Part shown: piece after piece, positions 16,227 to 24,855 of the stretch | Layout of the letters: each line of letters begins with the position of its first letter | Numbering within the stretch: position 1 is the first letter of the stretch | Assembly (NCBI GenBank): GCA_963784805.1 | Contig: CAWASR010000008.1 | Coordinates: 186,001 to 250,000 of the forward strand | Source: Roseiarcus sp963784805 | GTDB lineage: Bacteria; Pseudomonadota; Alphaproteobacteria; Rhizobiales; Beijerinckiaceae | Direction: 5' to 3' | DNA: 64,000 nt | The notes under the pieces: model-generated | Database searches by the model: none | The model's input: the letters and a program-made list of their open reading frames with translations, nothing else | What the model was told of the DNA's origin: nothing | Made by a program: the position numbers and the translations under genes

Positions 16227-17251
16227 CGTTCCGTCAGTTTGATTTCGATCCGCCGGTTGTGGGCGAGCGATTCCTCGTCCGTTCCCTTGTCGATCGGCTG
16301 GAATTCGCCGAAGCCGGCGGCGGCCAGCCGCTCGGGCTCGACGCCCTTGCTGATCAGATATTGCACGACCGAGACCGCGCGCGCGGCCGACAGTTCCCAA
16401 TTCGACTTGAACTGGCCGCCTCCAGTCACCGGGCGGCTGTCGGTATGCCCGTCGACGCGCAGGATCCAGGGAATGTCGGGCGGGATTTCGCGTTCGAGAT
16501 TGAGCACCGCCGCCGCCAACGTATCGAGCGACTCCTTGCCGGCGGGGCTGACGTCGGCCTTTCCGGTGTCGAACAGCACCGAGGATTCGAACACGAAGCG
16601 GTCGCCGACCACCCGGATGTCGGGCCGAGAGCCCAGAATTTGCCTCAGGCGGCCGAAGAAGTCGGAGCGATAGCGGTTGAGCTCCTGGACTTTCTGGGCC
16701 AGCGCCACGTTGAGCCGCGCGCCGAGATCGGCGATCCTCGACTGCGCTTCCTTGCCCGACGCCTCGGAGGCCGCGAGAGCGTCCTCGATCGCCGCAAGCT
16801 GCCGGCGAAGCGCGGCGATCTGCTGGTTCAGCACCTCGACCTGAGCCAGCGCGCGGGCGGAAATCTCCTTCTGCGCGTCGAGCGCGGTCGTGGCCGCGGA
16901 CGCCTTGCCGCTGGCCGAGCCGGCGTCGACCGCCTGCTGGGAGGCGGCGTCCTTCAGACGCTTCTGCTCCCGCTGCGCCTGGTCGAGCGTCGCGGTCAGC
17001 GTGGCCATCTTGGTCTCATCGACGCTTTTTTGCGTGCGCTCGAGCGCCAGGAGGTTGGTCAGCTCCTCGATCTGCCGATTGAGCCTGGCGAGCGCCGCGT
17101 CCTTGCCCGTGACCTCCCGCGACAGGAAGAATTGCGCCAGCATGAACACCGACAGGAGAAAGATGATGACCAGCAGCATCGTCGACAGCGCGTCGACGAA
17201 CCCCGGCCAGTAGTTCACGGCCTCGAACCGCCGTCCACGCGACAGCGCCAT
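16223..17251 (-). CDS. OmpA/MotB-like peptidoglycan-binding membrane protein
   Basis: A 342-aa protein with one N-terminal transmembrane helix (STMLLVIIFLLSVFMLAQFF), a long periplasmic coiled coil (about residues 50-190, heptad-rich with many Ala, Gln and Leu) and a C-terminal OmpA-like domain. The latter has the SSVLFDTGKADVSP strand and the DGHTDSRP motif that binds peptidoglycan diaminopimelate. With the MotA/ExbB-like gene upstream it probably forms a proton-driven stator-like complex anchored in the cell wall. This gene pair next to asd is common in Hyphomicrobiales. It is not flagellar, as no flagellar genes are near. Confidence 0.85.
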   Translation of the reverse strand: MALSRGRRFEAVNYWPGFVDALSTMLLVIIFLLSVFMLAQFFLSREVTGKDAALARLNRQIEELTNLLALERTQKSVDETKMATLTATLDQAQREQKRLKDAASQQAVDAGSASGKASAATTALDAQKEISARALAQVEVLNQQIAALRRQLAAIEDALAASEASGKEAQSRIADLGARLNVALAQKVQELNRYRSDFFGRLRQILGSRPDIRVVGDRFVFESSVLFDTGKADVSPAGKESLDTLAAAVLNLEREIPPDIPWILRVDGHTDSRPVTGGGQFKSNWELSAARAVSVVQYLISKGVEPERLAAAGFGEFQPIDKGTDEESLAHNRRIEIKLTER

Positions 17252-17359
17252 GCAACCTGCTCCTCAACAATCCTCCAGCGCGTTCGCCGCAACCTGTGGC
17301 CCGCGCTCGGTGAGCGCGACCCCTGACGCGCTCGGCGACCCGCGTCTACAGAGTCCGCG

Positions 17360-18307
17360 TCAGCGCGTTTCCAGCTCCTCGAGCAGGCGGCGCAGCAGCT
17401 TGCCGATGTCCTCCTGCTGCACCGCTTGCGCTTCGACCCAGTCGCGAATTTGCTGCTGTTCGGTGCGCATGTGGCCGACCAGCGCCTGAATGCCTTCGGC
17501 GAGAGTCGCGATCGCGGCGGCGTTGCGCTGATGCTCGATCGCAGGCTGGGCGGGTTGAACGACGACCGGCGCCTCCGGGACCGGCTCGACCAGCGGCGTC
17601 GTCTGGACGTGGCTCGCCAGAAATTCCTCGAATTCGGAATAGAAGCGGTTTTGCGCCTGGCCGGCCTGTAGGTCGAGAAAGCCCAGGACCAGGGAGCTGG
17701 CGAGACCGAACAGCGAGGAGGTGAAGGAAATGCTCATGCCCGCGATCGGCGCCGATAGGCCGATTTTCAGGGAATCGAACATCGAAGTCGTGTCGGAGCC
17801 GGTCTTCATGCTGTCGATCACCCCGCTGATCGAATGCACTGTCTCCAGCAGGCCCCAGAACGTGCCGAGCAGGCCCAGGAACACCAGGAGGCCGATCAGA
17901 TAGCGGCTGAGTTCGCGACCTTCGTCGAGCCGGGTGCCGATCGAATCGAGGATGGCGCGGGTCGTCGTGGTCGAGAGGCCGCGCGCGCCCGCGCCGGCGT
18001 TGAGCATCGCCGCCATCGGCGCGAGCAGACGGGGCATCTTGACGGCCCTGGCCGTATGCGCGCCGGTCAGTGAATTGACCCAGCGAATCTCGCGAAAAAG
18101 CCGAATGACCTGACGGAACGCGAACAGCGAGCCGATCGCCAATATTCCCAGGATCAGCCCGTTGAGGCCCGGATTGGCGCTGAAGGCCAGCGCGATCTGC
18201 CTGTACAGGATGAGAGCGACGAATCCGACCAGCACCAGAAAAGCGGCCATTCCGACCAGGAATATGCGCGGGGAGGTGAGGAGGCGGATATCCGAATCTG
18301 TCGCCAT
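17360..18307 (-). CDS. MotA/TolQ/ExbB-like proton-channel protein
   Basis: A 315-aa inner-membrane protein. Two helices near the N-terminus (LVGMAAFLVLVGFVALILY and ILGILAIGSLFAF) are followed by a cytoplasmic stretch, then the conserved TolQ/MotA pair with LLGTFWGLLETV and APIAGMSISFTSSLFGLASSL. The C-terminal 90 residues are Pro/Gln-rich and helical. It lies 108 nt upstream of the OmpA-like gene in the same direction, so the two likely assemble into an ion-driven complex. The physiological role in this order is not established. Confidence 0.8.
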   Translation of the reverse strand: MATDSDIRLLTSPRIFLVGMAAFLVLVGFVALILYRQIALAFSANPGLNGLILGILAIGSLFAFRQVIRLFREIRWVNSLTGAHTARAVKMPRLLAPMAAMLNAGAGARGLSTTTTRAILDSIGTRLDEGRELSRYLIGLLVFLGLLGTFWGLLETVHSISGVIDSMKTGSDTTSMFDSLKIGLSAPIAGMSISFTSSLFGLASSLVLGFLDLQAGQAQNRFYSEFEEFLASHVQTTPLVEPVPEAPVVVQPAQPAIEHQRNAAAIATLAEGIQALVGHMRTEQQQIRDWVEAQAVQQEDIGKLLRRLLEELETR

Positions 18308-18411
18308 GGGTCGCCGAATCGAGCCTCGAGAGAACGCGTATGGTCGCGCGATATGACCCTAGCAGATTTGATTGCGCGGCGCCGACAGGGCCGGCGCCGG
18401 GCGCCTTACGC

Positions 18412-19449
18412 TTACGCTGCGTTGAGCTTCGGCTTGAGCCAGCCCCGGTTGGAGAGGACCTCGGCGATCTGCACCGCGTTGAGCGCGGCGCCCTTGCGCA
18501 GATTGTCGGAAACGCACCAGAGATTGAGGCCGTTGTCGATCGTCGGGTCCTCCCGGATGCGGCTGATATAGGTCGCATCCTCGCCAGCCGCCTCGTGCGG
18601 GGTGATGTAGCCGCCGGGCTCGCGACGGTCGATGACGAGGCAGCCCGGCGCGGCCCGCAGGATCTCGCGCGCCTCGTCGGCGCTGATCGGCTTCGCAAAC
18701 TCGATGTTGACCGCTTCCGAATGGCCGATGAACACCGGCACCCTGACGCAGGTCGCGGTCAGCTTGATCTTGGGGTCGAGGATCTTCTTGGTCTCGGCGA
18801 CCATCTTCCACTCTTCCTTGGTCGACCCGTCCTCCATGAAGACGTCGATCTGGGGAATGACGTTGAAGGCGATGCGCTTGGGGAATGTCTTCGGCTCGAC
18901 CGGATCGGAGACGAAGACGGCGCGGGTCTGCGAGAACAGTTCGTCCATCGCCTCCTTGCCCGCGCCCGAGACCGACTGATAGGTCGCCACCACCACCCGC
19001 CTGATGGTCGCGCGGTCGTGCAGCGGCTTCAGCGCCACGACCAGCTGGGCGGTCGAGCAGTTCGGATTGGCGATGATGTTCTTCTTGCCGAAGCCCTTGG
19101 CGGCGGCGGCGTTGACCTCCGGCACGATCAAGGGCACGTCGGGGTCCAGGCGCCAGGCGGAAGAATTGTCGATGACGACGCAGCCCCGGGCGCCGATCCT
19201 GGGCGAGAATTCCTTCGACACGGCTCCGCCAGCAGACATCAGGCAGATATCGGCGTCGGAGAAATCATAATGTTCGAGCGCCTTGCACTTCAGCGTCTTG
19301 TCGCCGAACGAGACCTCGCGCCCGATCGACGAAGCCGAGGCCAGCGCGACGACTTCGGAAACGGGAAAACGCCGCTCGGCGAGGATCGAGAGCATCTCGC
19401 GCCCGACGTTGCCGGTGGCGCCGGCGACCGCGACCTTGTAGCCTGCCAT
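18412..19449 (-). CDS. asd: Aspartate-semialdehyde dehydrogenase
   Basis: A 345-aa cytoplasmic enzyme that reduces aspartyl phosphate to aspartate semialdehyde with NADPH, the branch point to lysine/diaminopimelate, threonine and methionine. The Rossmann start VAVAGATGNVGREML binds NADP. The catalytic cysteine is Cys131 in NPNCSTAQLV, and the substrate-binding region includes RVPVFIGHSEAVNIEF with its catalytic-type histidine. Length matches the family. It is transcribed away from a 0.7-kb gap and towards the MotA-like gene. Confidence 0.97.
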   Translation of the reverse strand: MAGYKVAVAGATGNVGREMLSILAERRFPVSEVVALASASSIGREVSFGDKTLKCKALEHYDFSDADICLMSAGGAVSKEFSPRIGARGCVVIDNSSAWRLDPDVPLIVPEVNAAAAKGFGKKNIIANPNCSTAQLVVALKPLHDRATIRRVVVATYQSVSGAGKEAMDELFSQTRAVFVSDPVEPKTFPKRIAFNVIPQIDVFMEDGSTKEEWKMVAETKKILDPKIKLTATCVRVPVFIGHSEAVNIEFAKPISADEAREILRAAPGCLVIDRREPGGYITPHEAAGEDATYISRIREDPTIDNGLNLWCVSDNLRKGAALNAVQIAEVLSNRGWLKPKLNAA

Positions 19450-20168
19450 TTGCGAAGAATTCCTTGTTCGCTCTGATCGCCCCTCCGAAACGCGTCCGCT
19501 TCGGGCGGACCTCTCAACCCCGGCGCCCCGCCGGGGGAGGGGAGCGGCGGGCGCCTTTCAGCCGTGCGCCCCGCCTTTGAAGGGCGGGCGCGTTGTTGTC
19601 GTCGGTTTCGACTGATGGGGCGGCATCGAAATTAGTCCAGCGTAGGCGCGAACGCGCGCCGACGGACTTTTCGCAAACCACGGCGGACGCGGGTTGTCAA
19701 ATGCGGCGAACGCTCCCCGTCTCCCGTTCGGGAGAGGGGCCGGCGGCGAGGGCGGCGGCGGCGGTCGAATTGCGCCTTGCGGGCTTTGTAAGCGGCCGGA
19801 CGCACGACCCTGTGTTCGCCGCGGCGGCGCCGTTCGGCTCATATCCGTCCGCCGCGCCCGGAAAGTGGAGGTTGAACGCTATGAAAGCCTCTGACCTCGA
19901 CCGAAAGTTCGACGACGGCCAGATGCGGTCGTTGGCCGGGTTACGGGGACATTTTACTCAATCCCCTGTCTTCTCGCTTCGGCCCGCGCTTCTTCCGGCG
20001 CGGCGCATCCGGTGCGAGAACCGCGTCATCTCGGCGCCTACGCGCTTTTCAGCGCCGCCATCGTCAGGAGTTTCGTCCGGCGGAAGATCGCCCATTGCGC
20101 GGAGCGGGGCGAGCGTCTATACCGCGCCGGCTTTTGAGCGCAAAACACTTCGCTCGAGCCCCGGAGAT
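19450..20168. other. 0.7-kb intergenic region with a gene relic and a hairpin
   Basis: No intact gene is visible. CTCCCG-TT-CGGGAG at 19721-19734 forms a small hairpin of the type seen again at 32322. Toxin-antitoxin remains occupy 19832-19923. A GGTTACGGGGACATTTT word at about 19937 follows them and looks like an insertion-sequence end, but I found no partner end. Confidence 0.5.
19832..19923 (+). pseudogene. Relic of a brnT-brnA toxin-antitoxin pair
   Basis: Frame 19832-19894 reads VRLISVRRARKVEVERYESL and stop, matching the C-terminus of BrnT ribonuclease toxins (the ...RIISARRA...RRxYE ending). Overlapping it by 14 nt, ATG 19881 begins MKASDLDRKFDDGQ, the usual N-terminus of BrnA/CopG-type antitoxins, with GGAGG 12 nt upstream. 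Both are cut: the toxin lacks its catalytic part and the antitoxin lacks its ribbon-helix-helix. The gene order and overlap are as in intact brnTA operons. Short match length limits confidence. Confidence 0.6.
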
Positions 20169-20243
20169 GGGCGCTTAGCTCAGCGGTAGAGCACTACCTT
20201 GACATGGTAGGGGTCAGAGGTTCAATCCCTCTAGCGCCCACCA
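20169..20243 (+). tRNA. tRNA-Val (GAC)
   Basis: The acceptor arm GGGCGCT pairs with AGCGCCC, followed by A and an encoded CCA. The D arm GCTC/GAGC, anticodon arm CTACC/GGTAG with loop TTGACAT (anticodon GAC) and T arm AGAGG-TTCAATC-CCTCT all fold correctly. Total length is 75 nt with CCA. Confidence 0.97.
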
Positions 20244-20367
20244 TCTCCATAGTTTCTCCACACTTTTCATGAGGGCTCAGGGACTGTCTTCGGCTTGGCG
20301 CTGGCGGCCAGAGGGAGCCAGGCTGACGAAAAGCTTGTCATCGGCGGATTTGGGAACGACGGCGTCA

Positions 20368-20898
20368 ATGAATGTGAAACGATCGAACGGCGGGCGGGCG
20401 GCGTCGCGCATTCTGGTCCGCCTGGCGCTGTTCGCCGCCCTGGCGCTGGCGATCGGCCCGGCTTCCGCCCAGGGCCCGGTGAAGGGCAAACACGGCGATT
20501 GGGAGACCCGGTGCGAAACCCCTCCCGGCGCGGCCTACGAGCAATGCGCGATCGTGCTCAGCGTGGTCGACCAGGATCGCCCAAATCTCACGCTCGTCAT
20601 CATCGTGCTCAATACCGCGGACCGCAAGGCGCGGCTGATGCGCGTCATCGCGCCGCTCGGCGTCTTGCTGCCTGCGGGCGTCAGCTTGAGAATCGACGGA
20701 GAAGAGCTTGGCCGTCTGAGTTACCTGCAGTGCCTGGCTAACGGCTGCATCGCCCAGGTGGCGCTCGACGACAAGCTGCTCGACAAGCTGAAAACCGGGA
20801 AGACGGCGACCTTCGGCGTCTTCCAGACGCCAGAACAGGGCGTCGGCGTGCCGGCGCCGCTGGCCGGCTTCAAGGAGGCCTATGAGCAATTGCCATGA
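20368..20898 (+). CDS. IalB-like (invasion-associated locus B) secreted protein
   Basis: A 176-aa exported protein. The signal peptide ILVRLALFAALALAIGPASA is followed by KHGDWETRCETPPG and YEQCAIVLSVVDQD, the conserved opening of the IalB family with its cysteine pair. LQCLANGCIAQVALDD carries a second Cys pair, and KTATFGVFQTP closes the domain. The start at 20368 is preferred because the longer frame from 20269 would bury the signal peptide. In Bartonella IalB affects erythrocyte invasion, while in free-living relatives the role is unknown. It lies 124 nt after tRNA-Val. Confidence 0.88.
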   Translation: MNVKRSNGGRAASRILVRLALFAALALAIGPASAQGPVKGKHGDWETRCETPPGAAYEQCAIVLSVVDQDRPNLTLVIIVLNTADRKARLMRVIAPLGVLLPAGVSLRIDGEELGRLSYLQCLANGCIAQVALDDKLLDKLKTGKTATFGVFQTPEQGVGVPAPLAGFKEAYEQLP

Positions 20899-20970
20899 TC
20901 TTTCCGGCATGGAAAGCCGCTCCGCTTTTTGGGTAATATTCCCGGCCGGGAAATGTCGGAGTCCTCAAAA

Positions 20971-21624
20971 ATGAACATGCGCGCCGCCGCAATTCGCCCG
21001 CTGGCCCTCTTTGCAGCTCTCGGCCTTCTGGCTGGCTGCAGTTCGGTCGGATCGTACTTCGGACATCACGATCCGAACTCCGACCTTCTGAACCAGGGCG
21101 CCGACCCGCGACCAGTCGCGCGCCCCGCCGCCAATCCGAGCGAGAAGCTGAATGTCTTGCCGGTGGCCTCCAGGGACATCAATTGTCCGCCAGTCGACGT
21201 CGCCGATGGCGGCGCCGCCTTGCGCGTGGGCGGGCCCGACAACCCTTCGGTGCGCTATCAGTTCAACATCGGCGACACGGCTCGCGAGTGCGATCCCGCC
21301 GGTCCGCGGCAGGCGGCGATCAAGGTCGGCGTGGCGGGCGAGGTGGTGATCGGACCGGCCGGTTCGGCCGGGACGTACACCGCGCCATTGAAAATCTCAG
21401 TGACGCGGCAGAGCGACAATAAGGAGGTCTTTTCGAAGACCTATCGGGTCGAGGCCACGACGGACGGAATCAACGCGGGTAAGTTTCGGATTGTCTCCGA
21501 ACCGATCATGCTGCCTCTCAACACGCTCCAGCTCGCGGAGGTTTATTCGATCAGTGTCGGGTTCGAGGGCGGCGCCGCCCGCGGCTCCGCGCCAAAACAT
21601 CACCGGCGCAGGACCTCCGGCTAG
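20971..21624 (+). CDS. Hypothetical lipoprotein
   Basis: A 217-aa protein with a clear lipoprotein signal: a hydrophobic stretch and lipobox LLAGC with Cys23, so it would be lipid-anchored. The start at 20971 places CGGAG about 9 nt upstream; 20953 is an alternative. The mature part contains SRDINCPPVDVADGGAALRV and a beta-rich domain (YQFNIGDTARECDP, YTAPLKISVT), a pattern shared by unassigned alphaproteobacterial envelope proteins. No function can be given. It follows the IalB-like gene in the same direction after 72 nt. Confidence 0.8.
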   Translation: MNMRAAAIRPLALFAALGLLAGCSSVGSYFGHHDPNSDLLNQGADPRPVARPAANPSEKLNVLPVASRDINCPPVDVADGGAALRVGGPDNPSVRYQFNIGDTARECDPAGPRQAAIKVGVAGEVVIGPAGSAGTYTAPLKISVTRQSDNKEVFSKTYRVEATTDGINAGKFRIVSEPIMLPLNTLQLAEVYSISVGFEGGAARGSAPKHHRRRTSG

Positions 21625-21710
21625 CCGAACGGTGGAAAGGCCGGCCGTCGCTGCGTTGACAAAGCTCGCACGATGGGGCTAGCTCGCGTGGTCAGTCAAA
21701 GACACTTCGC

Positions 21711-21896
21711 GGAAGAGTCCGGCAACATGAGGTCGCCGGCGCCGAAGGCGCAACCGCCCCGGAAACGCTCAGGCCGTAGGGACCGCGCAAGTGATGACGC
21801 TCTGGAAAGCGGCGCGCGTCGTCACGATGCGCGCCCACCGACGGGGGCAACCGCGTCAAGGCGGGAAATCTCTCAGGTGATCGGACAGAGGGGGCG
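21711..21896 (+). promoter_or_regulatory. Tandem glycine riboswitch (gcvT motif)
   Basis: Two glycine-aptamer cores are recognisable. The first has GGAAGAG (21711), GCCGAAGGCGCAACCGCC and GGAAACGCTCAGG (21761), then GGGACCG. The second has CTCTGGAAAGC (21800), ACGGGGGCAACCGC and GGGAAATCTCTCAGG (21863), then GGACAGAGGGGG ending near 21894. These are the conserved words of the gcvT RNA motif, and the order matches the two-aptamer form. It lies 70 nt upstream of gcvT, so glycine would turn on the glycine cleavage operon. Confidence 0.93.
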
Positions 21897-21965
21897 TCCG
21901 CGAGCACCGAGGCCGCTCATCGCGGTCTGGCGCTGCAACGGCGCCTTGTTCTCGACCGGTGGCCC

Positions 21966-23093
21966 ATGAGCGAGAGCGTGATTCTGAAGACGCCACTTCA
22001 CGCTCTGCACGTCGAGCTCGGAGCGCGCATGGCGCCCTTCGCCGGCTATGAAATGCCGATCCACTATCGGGCCGGCGTGCTTGCCGAGCACCTCCACACC
22101 CGAAAAGCGGCCGGTCTTTTTGACGTCTCGCATATGGGACAGGCGCTGGTCGAGGGCGCAAACCACGCGAGCGTCGCCGCCTTTCTCGAAACGATATGTC
22201 CGGCTGACCTCGTCAATCTGGCGCCGGGACGCCAGCGCTATACCCAGGTTCTGAACGCCGACGGCGGGATTGTCGACGATCTTATGGTCACTCGCCCTCC
22301 GGACGCGGACGGGACTTTGCGGCTCGTCGTCAACGCTTCGCGCAAGGCTGTCGACTTCGCGCTCATTCGCGAACGCCTGCCTCGGGGCGTTCGGTTGACG
22401 CCGCTCGGCGCGGCGTTGATTGCTCTCCAGGGCCCGTTCGCCGCGGCGGCCTTGGCCCGGCTTGCGCCCGGCGAGAAGCTGGAGTTTATGCCATTCATGA
22501 GCGCCCGGCCGGCGCGGCTGGCCGAGTTCGAAACCTTCGTCACTCGCTCCGGCTATACGGGCGAGGACGGTTACGAGATCTCCCTTTCCGCGACAGCCGC
22601 CGAAACCTTCGCCCGTCTACTGTTGACCCAGCCGGACGTCGCGCCGATTGGCCTCGGCGCCCGCAATTCATTGAGACTCGAAGCCGGCCTTTGCCTCTAC
22701 GGCCATGAACTCGACGAGACGGTCGATCCCGTCGAGGCGGGGCTTGCTTGGTCAATCCAGAAACGCCGGCGCGTCGAGGGGGGCTTTCCGGGCGTCGCCC
22801 GCATCAGAAGCGCGCTGGAGAACGGGCCGAGCCGTCAGCGTGTCGGCGTGCGCCCGGACGGTCGGGCCCCGGCTCGCGAGGGAACGGAGATCGTCTCGCT
22901 CGAGGGCGCGCCCATTGGGGTCGTCACCTCCGGCGGCTTCGGCCCGAGTGTGGGCGCGCCGATCGCGATGGGATTCGTCCGTCGCGCGCGCGCGACGCCC
23001 GGAACGCCGGTCGGTCTCGTCGTGCGCGGCAAGACGCTGAGCGCGCGAGTCGCCGCCCTGCCTTTCCACCCCCACGCCTATTATCGCGGTTGA
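21966..23093 (+). CDS. gcvT: Aminomethyltransferase (glycine cleavage T protein)
   Basis: A 375-aa cytoplasmic enzyme that transfers the methylamine carbon from lipoyl-GcvH to tetrahydrofolate and releases ammonia. Visible features are FAGYEMPIHY near the N-terminus, DVSHMGQ, the folate-site region VNASRKAVDF, and SGYTGEDGYEIS, all conserved in the T protein. LRLEAGLCLYGHELDE is the family's catalytic-core motif. It is the first gene of gcvT-gcvH-gcvPA-gcvPB behind the glycine riboswitch. The L protein (lipoamide dehydrogenase) is not in the window and is usually shared with other complexes. Confidence 0.97.
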   Translation: MSESVILKTPLHALHVELGARMAPFAGYEMPIHYRAGVLAEHLHTRKAAGLFDVSHMGQALVEGANHASVAAFLETICPADLVNLAPGRQRYTQVLNADGGIVDDLMVTRPPDADGTLRLVVNASRKAVDFALIRERLPRGVRLTPLGAALIALQGPFAAAALARLAPGEKLEFMPFMSARPARLAEFETFVTRSGYTGEDGYEISLSATAAETFARLLLTQPDVAPIGLGARNSLRLEAGLCLYGHELDETVDPVEAGLAWSIQKRRRVEGGFPGVARIRSALENGPSRQRVGVRPDGRAPAREGTEIVSLEGAPIGVVTSGGFGPSVGAPIAMGFVRRARATPGTPVGLVVRGKTLSARVAALPFHPHAYYRG

Positions 23094-23108
23094 GCAAAGG
23101 AAGGACCC

Positions 23109-23486
23109 ATGTCGCAGATCCGTTACACCAAGGATCACGAATACGTCCGCGTAGAAGGCGCAGACGGAGTCGTCGGAATCAGCGAACACGCGCAGCAGCA
23201 GCTCGGCGATGTCGTCTTTGCTGAAACCCCGCCTTTGGGGAAGGCGCTGAAGCGGGGCGATCCGGCCGCCGTGGTCGAGAGCGTCAAGGCGGCGAGCGAC
23301 GTATTCGCTCCGGCCTCGGGCGAGGTCGTGGCCGTCAACTCCGAGGTTGAGGCGACGCCGGGTCTAATCAACGAGGATGCGCTGGGCCGCGGCTGGCTGT
23401 TCCGCATCAAACTGGCTGACCCGAGTGAACTCGCCGGTTTGATGGACGAATCCGCGTATGCGGATTACGTCAAGACATTGGCTTGA
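23109..23486 (+). CDS. gcvH: Glycine cleavage system H protein
   Basis: A 125-aa lipoyl carrier. The lipoylation lysine lies in AAVVESVKAASDVFAPASGEV, the standard ESVKA site. The N-terminus RYTKDHEYVRVEG and the end ADYVKTLA are typical. It shuttles the aminomethyl group between the P, T and L proteins. It starts 15 nt after gcvT, with AAGGA upstream, and is followed after 3 nt by gcvPA. Confidence 0.97.
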   Translation: MSQIRYTKDHEYVRVEGADGVVGISEHAQQQLGDVVFAETPPLGKALKRGDPAAVVESVKAASDVFAPASGEVVAVNSEVEATPGLINEDALGRGWLFRIKLADPSELAGLMDESAYADYVKTLA

Positions 23487-23489
23487 ACG

Positions 23490-24833
23490 ATGCGCTACCT
23501 GCCGCTCGACGCAAGTGAACGCGAAACGATGCTGATGCGGATCGGCGTCCCCGACATCGGGGCGCTGTTCGCCGACATCCCCGCTGATAAGCAGATCGGG
23601 GGTCTGCTCGACATGCCGCTGGCAATGAGCGAAATGGCGGTCGAGCGGGCGATGTCGGCGATGTCCAGCCGCTGTATCGCCGCGGGTTCGACGCCGTTCT
23701 TTCTCGGCGCCGGCGCCTACAAGCGCCACATTCCTGCGAGCGTGGATCACCTTATCCAGCGCTCGGAGTTCATGACCAGCTACACGCCCTACCAGCCGGA
23801 GATCGCTCAAGGGACGCTGAAAGTCCTGTTCGAGTTCCAGACCCAGGTGGCTTCGCTCACGGGCATGGAGGTTGCCAACGCCTCGATGTACGACGGCTCG
23901 ACCGCGTGCGGCGAGGCGATGCTGATGGCCCACCGCCTGACTCGGCGCAGCAAGGCGGTGATTTCCGGCGGGCTGCATCCGCAATATGCCGATGTCGCCG
24001 CGACGCTTGCGCATATGGCCGGCGATACGATCGTGCGGCTGCCTCCGGACTCGACCGTTAGCGAAGACATAGTCGCCGCTATCGACGGCGAAACGAGTTG
24101 CGTCATTGTCCAGAGTCCCGACTTCTTCGGCAATCCGCGCGATCTGAAGCCCATTGCCGCGGCCGCGCATGCTCGCGGCGCATTGTTGGTTGCTGTCTTC
24201 ACCGATCCGGTCGCGCTCGGCGCGTTGCGTTCGCCAGGCGAGATGGACGCCGACATCGCGGTTGGCGAAGGGCAGGGGCTCGGCAACGCGCTCAATTTCG
24301 GCGGCCCCTATCTTGGCCTGTTCGCGACACGCGCGAAGAACGTGCGCCAGATGCCAGGCCGCTTGGCTGGCGAAACTATCGACGCGGCAGGTCGGCGCAG
24401 CTTCGTGCTGACGCTCTCGACCCGAGAGCAGCACATCCGTCGCGAGAAGGCGACGAGCAACATCTGCACCAACTCAGGTCTGTGCGCGCTCGCGTTTTCG
24501 ATCCATATGACGCTTCTCGGCGAGACGGGTCTCAGACGACTGGCGAGCGTCAATCACGCCAACGCGGTTCAGCTCGCCGATCGCCTCGACGCAATCCCGG
24601 GCGTCGAGATCATCAATGCGCACTTCTTCAACGAGTTCACCCTGCGGACCCCGCGCCCTGCCGCCGAACTGATTGATGAGCTGGCGCGGCGAGGAGTAAT
24701 TGGCGGGCTACCGGTGTCTCGACTGTTGCCGGATGCCGGACTCGATGATTGCGTGATCGCTGCGAGCACCGAAGTCAATGCTGACGCTGACCGCGCCGCC
24801 TACGCACAAGCCCTGGCCGAGTGTCTGCAATGA
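23490..24833 (+). CDS. gcvPA: Glycine dehydrogenase (decarboxylating) subunit 1
   Basis: A 447-aa N-terminal half of a split P protein. FLGAGAYKRHIPASVDHLIQ and TSYTPYQPEIAQGTLKVLFE are diagnostic of GcvPA, as is MYDGSTACGEAMLMAHRLTR. Together with GcvPB it forms the PLP-dependent decarboxylase. It starts 3 nt after the gcvH stop, so translation is probably coupled. The length is normal for the split type; many relatives instead have one long GcvP. Confidence 0.97.
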   Translation: MRYLPLDASERETMLMRIGVPDIGALFADIPADKQIGGLLDMPLAMSEMAVERAMSAMSSRCIAAGSTPFFLGAGAYKRHIPASVDHLIQRSEFMTSYTPYQPEIAQGTLKVLFEFQTQVASLTGMEVANASMYDGSTACGEAMLMAHRLTRRSKAVISGGLHPQYADVAATLAHMAGDTIVRLPPDSTVSEDIVAAIDGETSCVIVQSPDFFGNPRDLKPIAAAAHARGALLVAVFTDPVALGALRSPGEMDADIAVGEGQGLGNALNFGGPYLGLFATRAKNVRQMPGRLAGETIDAAGRRSFVLTLSTREQHIRREKATSNICTNSGLCALAFSIHMTLLGETGLRRLASVNHANAVQLADRLDAIPGVEIINAHFFNEFTLRTPRPAAELIDELARRGVIGGLPVSRLLPDAGLDDCVIAASTEVNADADRAAYAQALAECLQ

Positions 24834-24855
24834 AGCCTCGATGAAGGTGAGCTAA

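Noticed and set aside
16223..18307. The MotA/OmpA-like pair as ZorA/ZorB of a Zorya defence system
   Set aside because: Although the domain types are the same, ZorC, ZorD or ZorE partners are absent, and the pair next to asd is a usual housekeeping arrangement in this order.
19593..20189. A 198-codon open frame in the gap after asd
   Set aside because: No start with a ribosome binding site, biased composition and no domain. It covers the brnTA relic in the wrong frame.
20169..20243. tRNA-Val as an attachment site of a genomic island
   Set aside because: No integrase gene and no repeat of the tRNA 3' end were seen nearby; the accessory region ends 4 kb before it.
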